Positions 27,524 through 34,722 of a stretch of 49,894 bases of DNA are shown here, in pieces. This DNA comes from Dinghuibacter sp035492835 (GTDB lineage Bacteria > Bacteroidota > Bacteroidia > Chitinophagales > Chitinophagaceae): the NCBI RefSeq assembly GCF_035492835.1, contig NZ_DATJIY010000018.1:1-49894 (forward strand), read 5' to 3'. Position numbers and translations under genes: made by a program. The notes beneath the pieces are model-generated. The model did no database searches. It was not told the DNA's origin and was given only the letters and a program-made list of their open reading frames with translations. Numbering within the stretch: position 1 is the stretch's first letter; every line of letters starts with the position of its first letter.

Positions 27524-28183
27524 TTAAGAGCGAGGCGCTAACTGCCCTCGCTTTTTTGTGCCCATGCCGGACGCATAGTAGACGATAAACCCTATCTGTA
27601 ACAGCGTCCCGAGTACCGACGGCAGGAATTGACTGTACGGCTGGTACATATAAAATACGGTCCCCGAAAACGCCGAGAGCAGCGCCGTAAACGCACCGAT
27701 CATCTTAAAAATGTGCTCATACAGCCAAAGCCCGCTATAGGCCTCCCGGGGAATGGCATACCTGGCGAAATCGTACAGTACGACCAGCACCAGGGTCCCC
27801 ACCGTGCTATAAATGATCACCGGCGACCAGATCATCCCGATCGACCGGAAATAGTAAAGAAAATAGCCGACACACCCCAAAGAAGCCAGGGCCACGCACA
27901 CATCCAGCGCCCGCGCCCGATTAGACTTCATCCTGACCGCCCTATATCCCGAATACCCGAAATACCCGCTCAATACCGTAATAACCAGCAAAAACGTATT
28001 CCGCTTAAAAACAAACACCCCCATAAGCCCGCTCACGATCACAACGCTCATACACACTAAAAACCAGTCCCCGGCCTTCCGGTGAAACCTCCCGCCTTTC
28101 GCTGAAACCAATGCAAAAACCCCCAACAAAAGGGCGACGGAGCCCGCGATGATGTGAATGAGTATGTTTGTCTTATGCAGCAT
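27524..28183 (-). CDS. Multi-pass membrane protein, DUF2306-like
   Basis: A 219-aa protein with about seven hydrophobic helices. It begins MLHKTNILIHIIAGSVALLLGVFALVSAKGGRFHRKAGDWF, where the membrane helix and the GxxHRKAG motif resemble DUF2306-type proteins. Function is unknown; the histidines at helix edges could bind heme or metal, which is speculative. The ATG at 28183 gives a membrane-first protein; an upstream frame adds 14 residues without support. It is divergent from the reductase gene (82 bp). Confidence 0.7.
   Translation of the reverse strand: MLHKTNILIHIIAGSVALLLGVFALVSAKGGRFHRKAGDWFLVCMSVVIVSGLMGVFVFKRNTFLLVITVLSGYFGYSGYRAVRMKSNRARALDVCVALASLGCVGYFLYYFRSIGMIWSPVIIYSTVGTLVLVVLYDFARYAIPREAYSGLWLYEHIFKMIGAFTALLSAFSGTVFYMYQPYSQFLPSVLGTLLQIGFIVYYASGMGTKKRGQLAPRS
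27526..27555. terminator. Possible terminator hairpin at the 3' end of the membrane-protein gene
   Basis: A 10-bp stem (AAGAGCGAGG with CCTCGCTTTT, one G-T pair) around a 10-nt loop covers the last codons and stop of the gene at 27524. On the plus strand it ends in a T-run, on the minus strand in AT-rich sequence. The fit to the minus-strand gene is modest. The stretch from 27352 to 27523 shows nothing else. Confidence 0.35.
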
Positions 28184-28265
28184 AGTCTTTAAAAATACAA
28201 ATTCCCCTCCGAAAGACCGAGGCACGGCAAACGGGCGAAATAACTTATCTTAAGGAGCAAAACGA

Positions 28266-28988
28266 TTGCGCATGGAGCCATGGCGGACCGGCAGGGTCAG
28301 GCAAATAACGCAGGAGACGCATAACACCCGGCGCTTCTGGATCGAAATCCCGGAGCTCGAACGTTTCGACTTCAAGCCGGGGCAATTCGTCACCCTGGAC
28401 CTGCCGATACACGAGCAGAAGAACAAGCGGTGGCGAAGCTACAGTATCGCCTCCTGGCCGGACGGGACAAATACCATCGAGCTGGTGATCGTGCTGCTCG
28501 AAGGCGGCCTCGGGACGACCTACTTGTTCAACGAAGTCAAAGAAGGCTCGGAATTGACCTTAAGAGGCCCCCAGGGTGTTTTTACCCTCCCGGATCCCCT
28601 GGACAGGGACCTCTTCCTGATCTGCACGGGAACGGGCATTGCGCCCTTCAGGAGCATGGTGCATTATATGCAGCTTCACAACACCCCCCATAAGGACATC
28701 CACCTCGTATTCGGGACCAGGACATGCAAGGATCTTTTGTACGCCGGGGAAATGAGAGAACTCTCCAAAAACATGGACGGATTCCACTTCCACCCCACCC
28801 TATCGAGGGAAAAGCTCGACGGCCACCACCATGGCTATGTACACGGCGTTTACGAATCGATTTGCGTGGCGAAAAAAGACGCCTGGTTCTTCCTGTGCGG
28901 CTGGAAGGAAATGATCGACGAAGCCCGGAACCGGATTGGCGCCCTGGGTTATGACAAGAAAAGCGTCCACCTGGAGCTGTACGGTTAG
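28266..28988 (+). CDS. FAD/NAD(P)-binding oxidoreductase (ferredoxin reductase type)
   Basis: A 240-aa flavoprotein of the FNR family. The FAD site RSYSIAS (after KPGQFVTLDLP), the nucleotide site GTGIAPFRSM, and the C-terminal FFLCGWKEMIDEARNRI are clear. It lacks a fused iron-sulfur domain, so it probably passes electrons between NAD(P)H and a separate ferredoxin or flavodoxin. AAGGAG at 28252-28257 lies 8 nt before a TTG at 28266, supporting TTG initiation; the ATG at 28272 would be 14 nt away. A GC-rich hairpin follows the stop. Confidence 0.85.
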   Translation: MRMEPWRTGRVRQITQETHNTRRFWIEIPELERFDFKPGQFVTLDLPIHEQKNKRWRSYSIASWPDGTNTIELVIVLLEGGLGTTYLFNEVKEGSELTLRGPQGVFTLPDPLDRDLFLICTGTGIAPFRSMVHYMQLHNTPHKDIHLVFGTRTCKDLLYAGEMRELSKNMDGFHFHPTLSREKLDGHHHGYVHGVYESICVAKKDAWFFLCGWKEMIDEARNRIGALGYDKKSVHLELYG

Positions 28989-29006
28989 TACGGGAGCCGG
29001 CCGGCG

Positions 29007-29022
29007 CCGGCGCTAGTGCCGG
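29007..29022 (+). terminator. GC-rich hairpin after the reductase gene
   Basis: CCGGCG, loop CTAG, TGCCGG forms a 6-bp stem with one G-U pair, 18 nt past the stop. There is no U-run, so it would be a weak or Rho-aided terminator. Confidence 0.3.
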
Positions 29023-29026
29023 GTTA

Positions 29027-29042
29027 GGCATTAATTAATGCC
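29027..29042. promoter_or_regulatory. 16-bp palindrome upstream of the GH99-like gene
   Basis: GGCATTAATTAATGCC is a perfect 16-bp palindrome, 39 nt before the next ATG. It may be an operator or an attenuating hairpin. Confidence 0.35.
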
Positions 29043-29055
29043 CTAAATCTATATT

Positions 29056-29080
29056 GTTTGGTAAGCCTAAAATACCAAAC
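29056..29080. promoter_or_regulatory. Inverted repeat immediately before the GH99-like start codon
   Basis: GTTTGGTA and TACCAAAC are perfect 8-bp arms around a 9-nt spacer. The element ends 1 nt before the ATG at 29082, over the expected transcription start and ribosome site, so binding or folding here could block expression. Confidence 0.4.
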
Positions 29081-29081
29081 G

Positions 29082-30581
29082 ATGCTCAAAAGGAATGCCC
29101 TATTCACCCTGCTTTGCCTCACGCTTGCCGCGGCCTGCTCCAAAAAAGGCCAGACAAGCGGTACAACCCCTCCCCCCAAAAACGATACAACGGCATCCCC
29201 TCCGGGAGACGTCGTGGGTAAGGTCATCGTCGGCTACCAGGCCTGGTTTGCCGCCCCGGGGGACGGATCCCCATGGAACGGCTGGTGGCACTGGCCCGGT
29301 TCGGTCGATCCCAACTACAAGGCCTGGCCGGATATGCGCCAGTATACCGGCGCCTATCCATCGCCATATGACACGCTAAACGACGGGCGCCCCTCCACTT
29401 TGTTCTCCGATTGGGACCAACAAACCATCAACACGCAATTCCAGTGGATGCAACAAAACGGGATCGACGGCGCGGCCCTCCAACGGTTTAATCCGAACTC
29501 ACCGGAAGGGCCCATCCGCGACGGGATCACCGCCAAGGTCAAGACCGCCGCGGAGACGTACACCCGGAAGTTTTATATCATGTATGACGTGACCGGCTGG
29601 ACCAACATGGAGACCGAAATCAAAACGGACTGGACCGGCAAAATGAGCGCGTATACCGCATCCTCGGCCTATGCGCGTCAAAACGGAAAACCGGTGGTCT
29701 GTATCTGGGGGTTTGGCTTTAATGACGCGAACCATCCCTTTTCGGACGCGGCCTGTATGGACGTGGTCGACTGGTTTAAAACCCAGGGCTGCTATGTCAT
29801 CGGCGGCGTGCCCAGGGAGTGGAGGACCGGTACGGGTGGCTCCCGGGCAGGCTACCTGGATGTATACCATGCCTTCGACATGCTTTCACCGTGGCTGATC
29901 GGAGCGGTGGGCAGTATATCGGACGCCGACAACATCTACACCGGTTTCATGGTGCCGGATCAAGCGGACTGCAAGGCAAATGGCGTCGACTATCAGCCCT
30001 GCGTGTTGCCAGGTGACCTGTCCTTGCACCAGCGGGTCCATGGCGACCTGATGTGGCATATGTTCTATAATGCCACCCGGGCCCGTTGTCAGGGAATCTA
30101 CATATCCATGTTCGACGAATTCGGGGAAGGCAACGAGATCGTGGCGACCGCTGAAACAACGGCCACCGTGCCTTCCGGAACCAATATCCTGGGCTTGAAT
30201 GAAGATGGGACGGCCTGTTCGGCGGACTACTACATGCGGCTGACGGGGGACGGAGACCGGATGTTCAAGGGCCAGATCGCGCTGACATCCACCAGGCCGA
30301 CACCGCCGACCCTGACGCCGCCCGACAGCCTTACGGCCCAGGTGGTATCTACGACAGCTGTCCAGGTCAATTGGACAGCGGTAACCGAAGCGCCTTGTTA
30401 CAACGTAAAGCGCGCAACCACCAGCGGGGGCCCCTATACAGTAATCGCCACCAACCTATCCGGGAGCACATATACGGATAGTGGATTGACTCATGGGACC
30501 ACGTATTACTATGTGGTATCCACGGGGCATATAAACGGGGGAGAAAGCGCTGACAGCGGCCAGGCAAACGCAACCCCGTAA
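29082..30581 (+). CDS. GH71/GH99-like glycosidase lipoprotein with FN3 domain
   Basis: A 499-aa lipoprotein (lipobox LAAAC). A (beta/alpha)8-type domain spans about residues 45-400 with KVIVGYQAWFAAPGDGSPWNGWWHW, GIDGAALQRFN, FYIMYDVTGW, KPVVCIWGFGFND and ISMFDEFGEGNEI, resembling GH99/GH71-like enzymes that cleave alpha-mannoside-type linkages inside a chain. An FN3 domain (about 412-499, LTAQVVSTTAVQVNWTAV) ends the protein. The substrate is not known. The ATG at 29082 begins MLKRNALFTLLCLTLAA. Two palindromic elements lie directly upstream. Confidence 0.75.
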   Translation: MLKRNALFTLLCLTLAAACSKKGQTSGTTPPPKNDTTASPPGDVVGKVIVGYQAWFAAPGDGSPWNGWWHWPGSVDPNYKAWPDMRQYTGAYPSPYDTLNDGRPSTLFSDWDQQTINTQFQWMQQNGIDGAALQRFNPNSPEGPIRDGITAKVKTAAETYTRKFYIMYDVTGWTNMETEIKTDWTGKMSAYTASSAYARQNGKPVVCIWGFGFNDANHPFSDAACMDVVDWFKTQGCYVIGGVPREWRTGTGGSRAGYLDVYHAFDMLSPWLIGAVGSISDADNIYTGFMVPDQADCKANGVDYQPCVLPGDLSLHQRVHGDLMWHMFYNATRARCQGIYISMFDEFGEGNEIVATAETTATVPSGTNILGLNEDGTACSADYYMRLTGDGDRMFKGQIALTSTRPTPPTLTPPDSLTAQVVSTTAVQVNWTAVTEAPCYNVKRATTSGGPYTVIATNLSGSTYTDSGLTHGTTYYYVVSTGHINGGESADSGQANATP

Positions 30582-30586
30582 GGGGC

Positions 30587-30868
30587 CTAGTGCAACTGGG
30601 ATTCCCGGGTGCGCCTCGCGTAAATATTCTTCAGCTGGTTGTTTTCGCGCTTCAGGTCGGCGATGATCTTTTCCAGCGAAAGGATTTTTGCGTGGTTGCG
30701 CAACATTTCGTCTTCCAGCTTCAGCAATTGTTTCTTGCTTTTGTTCCGCTGCATAAAGCGGAGGAGGTAACCGGTCAGTACGCCGGCAACGAGGAGGCCA
30801 AACAATCCTATAAATGAAACGGAGGATGGCGCGGTCAAGCTCAAAGGGACAGATGTAAAAAGGTCCAT
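30587..30868 (-). CDS. Small membrane-anchored coiled-coil protein
   Basis: A 93-aa protein with one membrane helix (SFIGLFGLLVAGVLTGYLLRFM) and then a charged helix with heptad-like leucines (KKQLLKLEDEMLRNHAKILSLEKIIADLKRENNQLKNIY), forming a probable coiled coil in the cytoplasm. No family is recognised; size and layout recall small envelope scaffold or LapA-like proteins. It ends 5 bp from the convergent GH99-like gene. A full TTG-N20-TACATTTG promoter precedes it, which supports it as a real gene. Confidence 0.75.
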   Translation of the reverse strand: MDLFTSVPLSLTAPSSVSFIGLFGLLVAGVLTGYLLRFMQRNKSKKQLLKLEDEMLRNHAKILSLEKIIADLKRENNQLKNIYARRTRESQLH

Positions 30869-30911
30869 ACGTTACATAGGTTTTAGATTAAAAAGGGTCG
30901 AATACTCTTTT

Positions 30912-30942
30912 CAAATGTAACCCTATTTTACATACGTGCCAA
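30912..30942 (-). promoter_or_regulatory. Full Bacteroidota promoter (TTG, 20 nt, TACATTTG)
   Basis: On the minus strand TTG (30942-30940) and a perfect TACATTTG (30919-30912) are 20 nt apart, upstream of the 93-aa gene at 30868. GTTACAT (30871-30877) and ATGTAAC (30915-30921) form an inverted repeat that straddles the expected transcription start. Confidence 0.7.
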
Positions 30943-30995
30943 TAGTACTTTTACGCTTGATGCAGGCCTATGGCCTCTTCTACACGCAAAAAAAC

Positions 30996-32444
30996 CTATT
31001 TCGTACGTAATTTTACCCACTGCCTCACCTCCGCCAACGGCACCCTTTCCTGCGCCATCGAGTCCCGATGGCGTATCGTAACTGCCTGATCCTCTTTGGT
31101 TTGATGATCGATCGTGGCGCAAAATGGCGTCCCCAGCGCATCCATCCGGCGATATCGTTTGCCTATGTTGTCCTTTTCTTCGTAAAAACAATAAAAATCT
31201 TCCCGGCACTCTTTCATCAAATCCCGCGCGATCTCCGGCAGACCGTCCTTTTTGGTCAGCGGCAGCACCGCCAGCTTTATCGGCGCCACCTTTGGCGGGA
31301 TCCGCAATACCACGCGGCTATCTTTGGAACCGTCCTCCTTCGGGATGTCTTCTTCCGCATAGGATTCGCACAACACGTACAGCACCGTCCGGTCCAGACC
31401 GATCGAGGTCTCGATGACGTAAGGCACATAGCTTTGGTTGATCTCGGTATCGAAATACTGGAGCTTTTTACCGCTGAATTTCTGGTGTTGCGAAAGGTCG
31501 TAGTCCGTCCGGGAGTGGATGCCCTCTACTTCCTTGAACCCAAACGGGAAGTCGAACTCGATGTCCACGGCCGCGTTGGCGTAAAAAGCCAGCTTTACGT
31601 GGTCGTGAAACCTATACCTATCCGGAGAAAAACCAAGGTCCTGGTGCCACTTCATCCGCTCGGCCTTCCAATAGTTATACCACTCCATTTCGGTGCCGGG
31701 CCGGACAAAGAATTGCATCTCCATCTGCTCGAACTCCCGCATACGGAACGTAAACTGCCGGGCGACAATCTCGTTGCGGAACGCCTTCCCCACCTGGGCG
31801 ATCCCAAAGGGAACCTTCATCCGCGCGGATTTCTGCACGTTCAGGAAATTCACGAAAATACCCTGGGCCGTTTCGGGCCGCAAATAAATCTCACTGGCCT
31901 CATCGCTGACGCTCCCCAATTGGGTGGAGAACATCAGGTTGAACTGTCGGACGTCGGTCCAGTTCGCCGTCCCTGAAACGGAATCGACGATATTTTCGCG
32001 CAGGATCAGTTCCCGCAGCCCTGCGAAGTCGTCGGCCGCCAGCAACCGGTCCATCTCGACCAGGAGGTTATCGGCGGGCAGCGTGTCCCCTGCGGCGCGC
32101 AGCGCATCGGCGCGAGCCTCGATCAGGTGATCGACCCGGTACCGCTTCTTGGAATCCTTATTATCGATCATCGGGTCGCTGAAGTTATCCACGTGACCCG
32201 AGGCCTTCCAGGTGGTGGGGTGCATGAAGATGGCCGCGTCGATGCCGACGATGTTGTCGTGCATCCGCGTCATACTGTTCCACCAGTATTCCCGGATGTT
32301 CTTCTTCAATTCGCTGCCCCAGGGACCATAGTCGTATACCGCGCTGAGACCTTCGTATATTTCGGAGCTGGGGAATATAAAGCCGTATTCTTTGGCGTGC
32401 GAAATAACCGCCTGAAACTTGTTGGGTTCGTTGGAAACTGACAT
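30996..32444 (-). CDS. glyS: Glycyl-tRNA synthetase (homodimeric)
   Basis: A 482-aa class II synthetase of the alpha2 type. It begins MSVSNEPNKFQAVISHAKEYGFIFPSSEIYEGLSAVYDYGPWG and carries motif 2 (AFRNEIVARQFTFRMREFEQMEMQFFV) and motif 3 (GLDRTVLYVL), with an anticodon-binding C terminus. I chose the ATG at 32444, 8 nt after a perfect TATCTTTG box. An in-frame ATG at 32519 would add 25 residues read through a long inverted repeat, which I think is not used. It is downstream of yihY on the same strand. Confidence 0.95.
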   Translation of the reverse strand: MSVSNEPNKFQAVISHAKEYGFIFPSSEIYEGLSAVYDYGPWGSELKKNIREYWWNSMTRMHDNIVGIDAAIFMHPTTWKASGHVDNFSDPMIDNKDSKKRYRVDHLIEARADALRAAGDTLPADNLLVEMDRLLAADDFAGLRELILRENIVDSVSGTANWTDVRQFNLMFSTQLGSVSDEASEIYLRPETAQGIFVNFLNVQKSARMKVPFGIAQVGKAFRNEIVARQFTFRMREFEQMEMQFFVRPGTEMEWYNYWKAERMKWHQDLGFSPDRYRFHDHVKLAFYANAAVDIEFDFPFGFKEVEGIHSRTDYDLSQHQKFSGKKLQYFDTEINQSYVPYVIETSIGLDRTVLYVLCESYAEEDIPKEDGSKDSRVVLRIPPKVAPIKLAVLPLTKKDGLPEIARDLMKECREDFYCFYEEKDNIGKRYRRMDALGTPFCATIDHQTKEDQAVTIRHRDSMAQERVPLAEVRQWVKLRTK

Positions 32445-32452
32445 AGCGGGGA

Positions 32453-32460
32453 CAAAGATA
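32453..32460 (-). promoter_or_regulatory. TAnnTTTG -7 box for glyS
   Basis: TATCTTTG on the minus strand, 8 nt before the ATG. The upstream arm of the 47-bp inverted repeat begins 4 nt away, where the -33 region should be. Confidence 0.55.
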
Positions 32461-32463
32461 CGT

Positions 32464-32510
32464 GTTGGCGCCAAAGCGCCCTTACTAGAATTTAGCGCTT
32501 TGGCGCCAAC
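32464..32510. repeat. 47-bp inverted repeat between yihY and glyS
   Basis: Perfect 16-bp arms (GTTGGCGCCAAAGCGC and its complement) flank a 15-nt AT-rich spacer. Each arm itself contains the 10-bp palindrome TTGGCGCCAA. It covers the -33 region of the glyS promoter. It may be a dispersed palindromic element, a regulator site or a terminator without U-tract. Confidence 0.7.
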
Positions 32511-32523
32511 TTCGCTCATGATT

Positions 32524-32537
32524 GCCCCTTCGGGGGC
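32524..32537 (-). terminator. Short hairpin after yihY
   Basis: GCCCC and GGGGC arms around a 4-nt loop (TTCG on the plus strand, CGAA on the minus), 22 nt past the yihY stop. A stable hairpin but with no U-run. Confidence 0.35.
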
Positions 32538-32559
32538 CGCCCGCCATCGCGCCGCGGTC

Positions 32560-33501
32560 TCACCGGGCCGTACGCTTGTCCTCCGGTACCTGCGCCGCGC
32601 GGCCCGCGTCCTCCTCGACCTGCCTGATCCAGACGGCGTAGGCGTTCGGTTGTATCCGCCTCCCCCTGCACTGGGCGTACTCACGCGTAAATTCCGCGCC
32701 GAAGTACAGGATCAGGGCCGAATAGTATACCCACAGCAGGACGATGACGATCGAAGCCCCGGCCCCATAGCTCGTATCGATATGGCTTACGTGGAGATAG
32801 TAGCCAATCCCGAAGCGGCCCGACATGAACAGGACCGCGGTGGTAAAGGCCCCCACCGATACGTCCCGCCAGCGGATGCGGACGTCGGGGAGTACCTTGA
32901 AGATGGTGCCGAACAGCAGGAAGGTCGACCCGAAAGTCAGGACCAGGTTGATGGCATGCGCCACCACCACCGCCAACCCCGGGAAAGCCCGGCTCAGCTG
33001 CGCGCTCAATCCATCCATAATGGCATCCAGTACCAGCGATACCAGCAGGATAAAACCAAGGCTCACGACCATGGAGAACGACAACAACCGGTTGAGGAGC
33101 ACCTTTCCCCACCCGCTGGTTTGCTTGACGCGAACCCGCCAGATATAATTCAGGGCATCCTGTATTTCCGAAAAGACGCTGGTGGCCCCGAACAACAGGG
33201 CGGCGAAGCCGCCGATGCGCGCCACCCAGCTGTGGTGCAGGTAAAGGATCGCCCGTCGGATGATGTCCTGGATCTGCACGGCGGCCGCCTGGCCGACGAT
33301 GTCTTTGATCTGGCCGTAGATACGCCCTTCGATCACCTGCTGGCCATAAAAAAAGTCGCACAGCGTGGTGATCACGATCAGCATCGGCGCCATGGAGAAA
33401 ACGGTGTAGTACGCCAGGGCGGCGCTCATCCGGAAGACCCGGTCGTTCACCAGGTCCGACCCGGCCCGTTTCACGATTCCCCAAATGTCTCCAAGCTTCA
33501 T
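32560..33501 (-). CDS. YihY/BrkB-family membrane protein
   Basis: A 313-aa protein with about six membrane helices. Family features are clear: VNDRVFRMSAALAYYTVFSMAPMLIVI near the N terminus, RIGGFAALLFGATSVFSEIQDALNYIW, and GYYLHVSHIDTSYGAGASIVIVLLWVYYSALILYFGAEFT near the C terminus. YihY proteins were once called ribonuclease BN by mistake; their function is unknown. The ATG overlaps the mazG-like stop as ATGA, so it is translationally coupled in a dtd-mazG-yihY operon. Confidence 0.87.
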   Translation of the reverse strand: MKLGDIWGIVKRAGSDLVNDRVFRMSAALAYYTVFSMAPMLIVITTLCDFFYGQQVIEGRIYGQIKDIVGQAAAVQIQDIIRRAILYLHHSWVARIGGFAALLFGATSVFSEIQDALNYIWRVRVKQTSGWGKVLLNRLLSFSMVVSLGFILLVSLVLDAIMDGLSAQLSRAFPGLAVVVAHAINLVLTFGSTFLLFGTIFKVLPDVRIRWRDVSVGAFTTAVLFMSGRFGIGYYLHVSHIDTSYGAGASIVIVLLWVYYSALILYFGAEFTREYAQCRGRRIQPNAYAVWIRQVEEDAGRAAQVPEDKRTAR

Positions 33502-33821
33502 AACTTAGGATTGTTCTTATGCCGGTCGGCGTCCCGGACGTTTTTCTTGTCAAAATTCTTTTCCAGCGCTTCCGTCAGGTCTATCCCGGTCTGGTTCGCC
33601 AGACAAAGAAGGACCCAAAGCACGTCCGCCATTTCGTCCCCCAGGTCCTTGTCCAGGTCGCCGGGTTTAGCCGATTGTTCCCCGTACCGCCGGACCATGA
33701 TCCTGGACAACTCACCTACCTCTTCCATAAGAATGCCAAGATTGGTCAACTCCCCGAAATAGCGGACCCCCACGGTCCCGATCCAGGCGTCCACCCTTGC
33801 CTGAGCTTCCTGTAGCGTCAT
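33498..33821 (-). CDS. MazG-like nucleotide pyrophosphohydrolase
   Basis: A 107-aa all-alpha NTP pyrophosphohydrolase. The metal-binding pattern is present: EEVGELSRIMVRRYG then KDLGDEMADVLWVLLCLAN. Members hydrolyse damaged or excess nucleoside triphosphates to monophosphates. The ATG at 33821 overlaps the dtd stop by one base (TGATG), and its own stop overlaps the yihY start. Confidence 0.85.
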   Translation of the reverse strand: MTLQEAQARVDAWIGTVGVRYFGELTNLGILMEEVGELSRIMVRRYGEQSAKPGDLDKDLGDEMADVLWVLLCLANQTGIDLTEALEKNFDKKNVRDADRHKNNPKL

Positions 33822-34273
33822 CACTCCTTGTTTTTGGTATCGATAAAAATGGTCACCGGCCCATCGTTAACCAGGGAAACCTGCATATCCGCCCCAAAGC
33901 GGCCGGTTTGCACGGGCCGCCCCAGGTCCGCCCCCAGCTGCCGGATCATCTGCTCGTACATCGGTTCGGCAAACGCCGCCTTACTGGCCCGTATATACGA
34001 AGGCCGGTTCCCCTTTTTGGTGGAGGCGTGGAGCGTAAACTGACTGACGAGGAGGATATCGCCCCCGCTGTCGCGGATCGGGAGGTTCATCACGCCCCGG
34101 TCGTCGTTGAATATCCGCAATCCCACGATTTTGCCGCTGAGCCAAACCAGCTCTTCGGGCGTATCCGCGTCCTCCACGCCCAACAGTACCAGCAGCCCGG
34201 GGCCGATCGCGCCGGTCGTCATCCCATCCACGGTCACGGCGGCCTGCGAAACCCGTTGTATCACCGCTCTCAT
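33821..34273 (-). CDS. dtd: D-aminoacyl-tRNA deacylase
   Basis: A 150-aa enzyme that removes D-amino acids (and glycine from tRNA-Ala) from mischarged tRNAs. The two signature pieces are visible: SQFTLHA and the Gly-cisPro motif NDGPVTIFIDT. The start MRAVIQRVSQAAVTVDG at 34273 is family-typical. It leads the mazG-like and yihY genes and is divergent from arfB across 31 bp; a 7-of-8 -7 box (minus, 34284-34291) overlaps the arfB box by two bases. Confidence 0.93.
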   Translation of the reverse strand: MRAVIQRVSQAAVTVDGMTTGAIGPGLLVLLGVEDADTPEELVWLSGKIVGLRIFNDDRGVMNLPIRDSGGDILLVSQFTLHASTKKGNRPSYIRASKAAFAEPMYEQMIRQLGADLGRPVQTGRFGADMQVSLVNDGPVTIFIDTKNKE

Positions 34274-34289
34274 AATAGCTTTTAAAATG

Positions 34290-34297
34290 TACCTTTG
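34290..34297 (+). promoter_or_regulatory. TAnnTTTG -7 box for arfB
   Basis: TACCTTTG ends 1 nt before an ATG at 34299 and 7 nt before the preferred ATG at 34305, predicting an almost leaderless mRNA. Its first two bases are shared with the dtd -7 box on the other strand. Confidence 0.5.
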
Positions 34298-34304
34298 TAT
34301 GGCG

Positions 34305-34712
34305 ATGAAGGTAGATATTTCAAAGGAGATAGAATACCACACCGCGCGCAGCGGCGGTAAGGGCGGACAAAACGTCAACAAGGTGGAGACCATGGTCGAG
34401 GGCTATTGGCACGTCGCATCCTCCACCCTGGTCGACGACCGAGCCAAGGCCGTCCTCACCCAACAGCTTACCCACCGGATCAACCGGGAAGGCTACCTGA
34501 CCGGCCGCTCCCAGTCCGAGCGGACCCAATTGGGGAACAAGGACCGGGTGCGGGAAAAGATGAATGACTGGGTGAACAAGGCGCTCACCCCAAAAAAGGC
34601 GCGTATCGCCACCAAAGCGCCCCGGGCGGTGGCGGAACGGCGGCTGGAGTCAAAAAAAATAATGGCCGGCCGCAAAACATCGAGACGGAATATTCGTTTG
34701 TCAGACATATAA
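34305..34712 (+). CDS. arfB: Alternative ribosome-rescue factor ArfB (peptidyl-tRNA hydrolase)
   Basis: A 135-aa release-factor homologue that frees ribosomes stalled on non-stop mRNA. The GGQ motif (residues 20-22, RSGGKGGQNVNKVET) hydrolyses the peptidyl-tRNA. The basic C-terminal tail (ATKAPRAVAERRLESKKIMAGRKTSRRNIRLSD) would enter the empty mRNA channel. The ATG at 34305 is preferred; 34299 adds two residues. The MbnP-like gene starts 10 nt after its stop. Confidence 0.9.
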   Translation: MKVDISKEIEYHTARSGGKGGQNVNKVETMVEGYWHVASSTLVDDRAKAVLTQQLTHRINREGYLTGRSQSERTQLGNKDRVREKMNDWVNKALTPKKARIATKAPRAVAERRLESKKIMAGRKTSRRNIRLSDI

Positions 34713-34722
34713 TTAACGGCAC

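Noticed and set aside
32445..32519. Extended N terminus of GlyRS from ATG 32519
   Set aside because: It would read through the inverted repeat and the -7 box. The ATG at 32444 gives the family-typical start; kept only as a possibility in the findings.
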